A DNA stretch of 64,000 nt, taken from Codonopsis lanceolata. Taxonomy: Eukaryota > Streptophyta > Magnoliopsida > Asterales > Campanulaceae. The stretch lies in assembly GCA_013146195.2 (NCBI GenBank), contig CM028377.1:160406302-160470301 (forward strand), read 5' to 3'. Position 1 is the stretch's first letter. Each line of letters begins with the position of its first letter. The notes beneath the pieces were generated by a model, which saw nothing but the letters and a program-made list of their open reading frames with translations, searched no databases and had not been told where the DNA came from. Positions 59,683-64,000 of the stretch are shown here, piece after piece. The translations under genes were made by a program, and so were the position numbers.

Positions 59683-60046
59683 CTTCTGCTGGGAACTTTG
59701 GTCTTGTTCTTTTCTTTTTTGCATTTTTTTTCCATCATCATTTTTTTTATTGATTGATTTTTTTCTTTCTTTTGATTGATTTTTTTTCTTTTGATCGATT
59801 TTTCTTTTCTTTTCTTTTTTTTTTTTCAAAAGAAGAGGGGCTTACCTTTGCCGCTGAATTTTCTGACTTTTCTGCTTGTCTGGCGGCTGACTTGCTGGAG
59901 ATATGAGTTTTCCTTGCTCTTTGAGTGAAAGGCCATCAAATGTGGTTAACAAAATTGCTTTTGTTAACTTCTGTTAAGTCTCAGGGACCACTTTGCAGCT
60001 TTGAAATTTGGAGGACTTAAGTGCTGATGCTGAATTGCTTGGAGGG

Positions 60047-60071
60047 GGAAAAGTGAAAATTTCACTTTTCC
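60047..60071. other. Perfect 12-bp palindrome
   Basis: GGAAAAGTGAAA, one base, TTTCACTTTTCC; it can extrude as a hairpin in DNA or RNA. Confidence 0.9.
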
Positions 60072-60094
60072 TCCTTTTGTCTTCTTTACTTACG

Positions 60095-60120
60095 AGAATG
60101 AAGGCAGAAGCCTTCATTCT
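60095..60120 (+). other. Perfect 11-bp hairpin with AGAA loop
   Basis: AGAATGAAGGC-AGAA-GCCTTCATTCT, 23 bp after the preceding palindrome and about 38 bp before a probable 5'-UTR splice donor (GACG|GTAAGC, about 60158). Confidence 0.9.
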
Positions 60121-60238
60121 TTCCTCTCCGCTTCAGCTCCTGCTTCCATTGCCGACGGTAAGCTTTTTTTTTTTTTCTTTTTCATTTTCTCTCCTTTTCT
60201 CAATTTTCTTTCGCCAAAATTTTTGTTTTTCTGTGCAG

Positions 60239-61224
60239 ATGGCTTCTTCCTCTAGATCTAAGAAAGGAAAAGCACCAATGAACCCGGAATCTGGCGAGAA
60301 AAAGAAAGAGCTTCCTCATTTGATTCGAAACCATATCGGTTATTATTATTCGCAACACGACTGGGGCAATCTGGTGCGAGACTGGTACAAACATGTCTCG
60401 AATCTTCCTGATCCCAATGTAAGTATGACTTTCTTCCACCCATTTGGTCAATTTTTCAGATCTGTTCAATTTCTGTGCTGTTTTGGACTTTTGGAGCATA
60501 TATATACAACTTATGATATTTATACATGCAATTTATGGACTAAAATGATGCAATTTTAGTAATAATGTATGAAATTCGGACAATTTATTTTTGCGATGCC
60601 CAAATTGAACTAGTAGTTACTATTTGACTTTACTATGCATAATTTACAATGTTAATGCAAATAAAGCTATATGATGCATGTTTTAGCTCTAAAAATATTT
60701 TTACATGACATATATTCACAATGCGGAATTTTCGGAATGAAATGCAAAATTTTCTGGATACATTTTTCGGATACATTTTCGGATATATACAAGACAAAAC
60801 AGATATATTTTATGTACTAGAATTTATTTTTTATGCATGCTGATGGTATAGGGATATAAGATATGTCAAGCAGATACTATTTTTCCATGGCAGGTGGCAT
60901 TTTAAATTTCTTTTTCGCGCATTCCCAATACTGCTTATTAAATGATAAATGCAAATTATGGATGCATGGACATACTTTATTTAATGCAAATATGATGCTG
61001 AATATACATGAGATGTTTTTTTTTTTAGAATCCCTTCTTTTTTTATGTGAAAATAAAGAAAATATGACATACATATTTAAATGCAAAGTATATATTTTAT
61101 CTCTTTTGTGTTTTTTTTTTAACATGTGGACATGTACATTTATGCAAAGTATATTTGTGTATTATTTAGTATGATACTTAAAAATGATAATATGTATTTT
61201 TATGTGCAAAAACATTTTTAATGT

Positions 61225-61295
<71 letters not shown>

Positions 61296-63178
61296 TTTTT
61301 TGAAAAATCTGATGTATTGAATGTGCAAGAAGAAAAGGGTTTGTGGGATACTTACCTTTATCTTCTTCTTTTCGTCTTTTTTTTTTAAGGAGCGCGGGGT
61401 TTTGGACAAGGTCAGGGCCACTTGTGCCAGAGTTTCTGATATATTCTATTCGATGCCTCCGGCAGCTCAGACTTTGGTAGATGATACGGGCTTGGGAGTC
61501 TTCTGCGGGCCTTTACTCCCTTCCGCAGCTACAGAGTCATTTTCGACGTGCTGCGGAACTTTTGGTGGGATACCACCCACACTTTCCACCTTAGCTGGGG
61601 AGAGATTACCATGACTCCCTGCGACTTTGCGGCTATTACTGGTATTTCTACCAGTATTGGGCGGAATCTGGACCCAGATTATACTCTCCGCGAGCGTCAT
61701 GACGAGGTGGAGGATCTTTTGGGGTTCGTGCCCAAGTATAAGACAGCTGATGAGGTGACCATTCCCAGCGTGAAGGAGTGGCTTCTAAAAAATGCTGGGA
61801 AGGTTGATCCTGAGGATAGCGTTGCTGTGACGCGTGTCGCCCGGACATTTTTATTCTTTTTCTTGGGCACGTCTCTTTTTGCCAATGCTTCCACTACCCT
61901 GAGGGTTTCTTTGCTGGGCTGTCTACGGGATCTGGAGCATGTGATTGATTATGACTGGGGGCAGGCTGGCCTGGCTGAGCTTTATTTCTGTATGGATAAA
62001 TTGAGTCGGAACGACTCAAAGGTGATGACTGGTTTTGCCCCTGCCTGGGAGGTACTTTTTCTTTCTTTCTCATATCAGCATATATATATATATATTTTTT
62101 TATATACTTTTTTTTTTGCTGACTTGTACCTTTCTGTTTTTTTTCAGGTGTGGGCTTACTCTGTGTTTGACTTTGTACCGGGCCCACTGCGCAGTGATGT
62201 CCTTGGCCCACCGTATCTGGTCAAATTTGTAAATGAGAATCGGAAAGAGATGGACTCCCTGGGTCATTATGTTGAGTCATTGGGGCTGCAAAACAGAGTG
62301 GCAAGCTCGACTTCTGGTTCGGTGACTTTCTTCCCTTGGCGGAATCTGGTAGGGCCGATCAAGGTTACTCTGATATTTAATCGTTGTCGGATCTTGATGG
62401 TGTCTATCATGTGCGACTCTTTGTATATGGGTGAGCGGGTCAACCGCCAGCATGTCCCGTTTTCGATAGACCCGGTGGCACCTCCTCCACCTCCTCCGCA
62501 TGTGATTGAGCCACACTTCATACCAAACCGGCTCCGGTACTTGGCCAAATATCAAATGCCTGTTAGTGATTTTCCGGTGATAGCTTATGAAGACTTCTTG
62601 AGAACAATGCTTCATCCTCCTCCTCCTCCTCCTCATGTGATCGGGAGACGAGCATCTGTTGATGGTGCTTGGGCTGAGTCTTTTCATTCTGTTCTGGATG
62701 CACGGCTCGAATTTTCCATGCCTGACGATGCTTTTTCATCCTTCCCATACCGGCAAGATGGTAGGCTTATAAGGGAGGTTCTTCCGGATGTGGAGATTCC
62801 TGAGGAGTACCGCGTCCCTAATCAGGCCCGCACGGTATGTTGATCACTTTTTTTTCTTGGCTGACTGATGCTCACTCTCTTTTTTTTTCCAACTGATGCT
62901 CTCTCTCTTTATTTTTTTAGGTCAAAGTGTCCACATACAAGAGACTTTTGCAGGGCTTTGTCGGTATCAGCAAACTCTATCAACGGCTGATAGATGACTA
63001 TTCATGTCGAGGGAATGACGCTATGCGGCAGACCAGGCGTCGCAGCGATGATGATGATGCTGACGTAGGATCGAGCCGTGTCCAGAGCAGGGGACGAATA
63101 CACAGACCTGATGGCACATTGGGCCCCCGAGTCAGGGGAGGTGGTTTGAGCAGAGGCAGAGTATCATTTGATTATTAG
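60239..63178 (+). pseudogene. Plant mobile domain (PMD, MAIN-like) protein gene, four coding exons, one frameshift
   Basis: Exons 60239-60418 (MASSSRSKKGKAPMNPESGE, DWGNLVRDWYKHVSNLPDPN), 61390-62051, 62148-62834 and 62921-63178 (ends RGRVSFDY, stop 63176-63178) all have GT-AG borders in phase 0; a 5'-UTR intron (about 60159-60238) precedes the ATG. Exon 2 carries the PMD hallmark WWDTTHTFHLSWGEITMTP (about 61555-61611), then DFAAITGIS and a Leu-rich region. Exon 3 has FFPWRNLVG and two PPPPPPHVI blocks; exon 4 is Arg/Gly/Asp-rich. PMD proteins include Arabidopsis MAIN/MAIL silencing factors and many retrotransposon- or MULE-borne copies. Exon 2 has 662 nt (not a multiple of 3): the frame shifts near 61480-61520, between DDTGLGVFCG and YRVIFDVLRN. 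So it is a recently broken gene or a sequence error. The repeat-rich flanks favour a transposon-borne copy. Confidence 0.8.
61228..61302. repeat. (TA)n followed by poly-T in PMD intron 1
   Basis: About 25 TA units, then about 23 T; slippage-prone sequence. Confidence 0.95.
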
Positions 63179-63627
63179 CTTCTTTTCCTGCACATGTCAG
63201 CTTTCTTTTTTTTCTTTGTTTTTTTTTTTGCTTTGTAATTAGTAATTAGTATCTGTACAAACATGAAGGATGAAATGTAATATAATTTTAAATGATATGA
63301 TAAAATGAAATGCACATTCAATATACATGCAGAAAAATAAAGCTATACCGACTCCTAAGGGTAATGGCACGTTGTATTTTAAAATAAATTTAGAAAGAAT
63401 ATACCTTCAATTTTTATTTTTTTTAAGGGGGCTTTTCTGGCGATCTGCGGGTAGAGAAAGAGGCAGCCGCCTCTTCCTGTGCGAGGGAGCATAATTGCAG
63501 CCATCTACTCTTTCTTTAATATCTGCTAGGCCTTCCCATGATCAGACGAGGTATTAATCAGTGATTTGGACAGAAACCAGCACAGCAGGGACAGTAAATG
63601 AGCAAATTGGGCATGGCTTATAAGGGT
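63179..63627. other. 3' flank of the PMD gene, no gene
   Basis: T-rich, with ATG/ATA-rich text near 63290-63330 that could be 3' UTR; 'aaaataaa' at about 63331 is a loose polyadenylation-type signal. Confidence 0.4.
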
Positions 63628-63646
63628 TTTGGGCGCCATGCCCAAA
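63628..63646 (+). other. Stem-loop TTTGGGC/GCCCAAA, copy 3
   Basis: Same 7-bp stem and GCCAT loop as at 58502, now in the promoter-like region of the next unit. Confidence 0.7.
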
Positions 63647-63744
63647 CTTCATGAGGGTGGCGCCCAAAACGGTTTTTCCTGGGAGATTTTCTTGACCACT
63701 GTTTGCCACTGTTTGTCCAATTTGTCGCTTTTCCTCATTTCTGC

Positions 63745-63752
63745 TATAAAGG
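63745..63752 (+). promoter_or_regulatory. Putative TATA box
   Basis: TATAAAGG about 30 bp before CA/TT-rich sequence 'cattcttcacacttg', with an ATG at 63874. Spacing and context suit a plant core promoter. Confidence 0.45.
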
Positions 63753-63873
63753 GAGACCCGACGAGCCTGCATTCTTCACACTTGATTTCCTTTCAGCCTG
63801 CTTCATCTCTTCTCAGCTTCCCCTTCTCAATTGCTCCTTCTTCTGACAGAGAAAGTTTTATATTTCTGCTCTA

Positions 63874-64000
63874 ATGGCTGCCCCGTACCATACCCCTTTA
63901 GAATTAGAAATTTATGAAAATGCCCTCAACCTATAGATTCTTGCCCTCCGAGCCGACGGCATGACTGGTTCGATCATCTTTTTGGCTTCAGGTGCCTTCT
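63874..64000 (+). CDS. Start of an unrecognised ORF at the window edge (partial, in-frame TAG)
   Basis: ATG at 63874 opens MAAPYHTPLELEIYENALNL, then TAG at 63934-63936. The same frame stays open after it (ILALRADGMTGSIIFLASGA) to the window end. The TATA-like box 125 bp upstream and the smooth continuation suggest a real coding start with one nonsense change (CAG to TAG is possible), but I do not recognise the protein. It lies in the same orientation as the PMD gene and may be a second gene of the same element. Confidence 0.3.

Noticed and set aside
61894..62211. Minus ORF opposite the PMD gene
   Set aside because: Antisense shadow; the plus strand carries consistent splice sites and the PMD signature.

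Overview
The window is nuclear DNA from a flowering plant, most likely a eudicot. It is AT-rich and shows GT-AG introns, polypyrimidine acceptors, many dinucleotide microsatellites, TTTAGGG-like repeats and only plant transposon families. A MITE family with near-palindromic GTAAGA..TCTTAC ends recalls repeats I associate with Caryophyllales, but that is a weak hint. There are no rRNA genes, no convincing tRNA genes and no CRISPR arrays. Only two loci look like ordinary spliced genes; the rest is nested mobile DNA.

Layout. 1-1.9 kb: a broken stress-response A/B-barrel (Dabb) gene copy between long inverted repeats (Pack-MULE-like), split by a hAT-type element with a perfect 8-bp target duplication. 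2.2-5.9 kb: a reverse-oriented, very long LTR that runs into a 100-N gap. 6-8.1 kb: LINE relics. 8.1-20 kb: no supported gene, but a Harbinger-like MITE, two tiny LINE insertions with clear target duplications, one LINE scrap and other MITEs. 20.3-24.9 kb: a minus-strand gene for a small, extremely acidic, probably nuclear protein, whose 3.3-kb intron is packed with MITEs. 25.4 kb: a tRNA-derived SINE with a 15-bp target duplication. 27-37.6 kb: a truncated long LTR, a Copia-type LTR and degraded Copia-like sequence, a solo LTR (target duplication CATAT) that was invaded by a 3.9-kb hAT element with a decayed transposase (duplication TTGACAAA), and a 300-bp MITE.

37.6-48.9 kb: a non-autonomous Ty3/Gypsy-type element with 4.1-kb LTRs and an initiator-Met primer site. 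Its 3' LTR was split by a 4.5-kb reverse-oriented solo LTR (duplication CCAGA) carrying a ~174-bp tandem array. 48.9-53.6 kb: LTR-like sequence, then a decayed CACTA (En/Spm) element with a six-exon Transposase_24 pseudogene. 53.85-55.13 kb: a degenerate telomere-like array with higher-order structure and G-runs. 56.6-63.2 kb: a spliced plant-mobile-domain (PMD, MAIN-like) gene with one frameshift, preceded by about 3.5 kb unusually rich in short stem-loops. The window ends in the start of another possible transcription unit.

The strongest candidate for something undescribed is the hairpin-rich region at 56.68-60.12 kb. It contains several unrelated families of repeated stem-loops, and in two of them the arms change together between copies while pairing is kept. 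A second candidate is a 20-nt stem-loop kept at the same place in four divergent long LTRs. All family assignments rest on reading the sequence; no database search was run.
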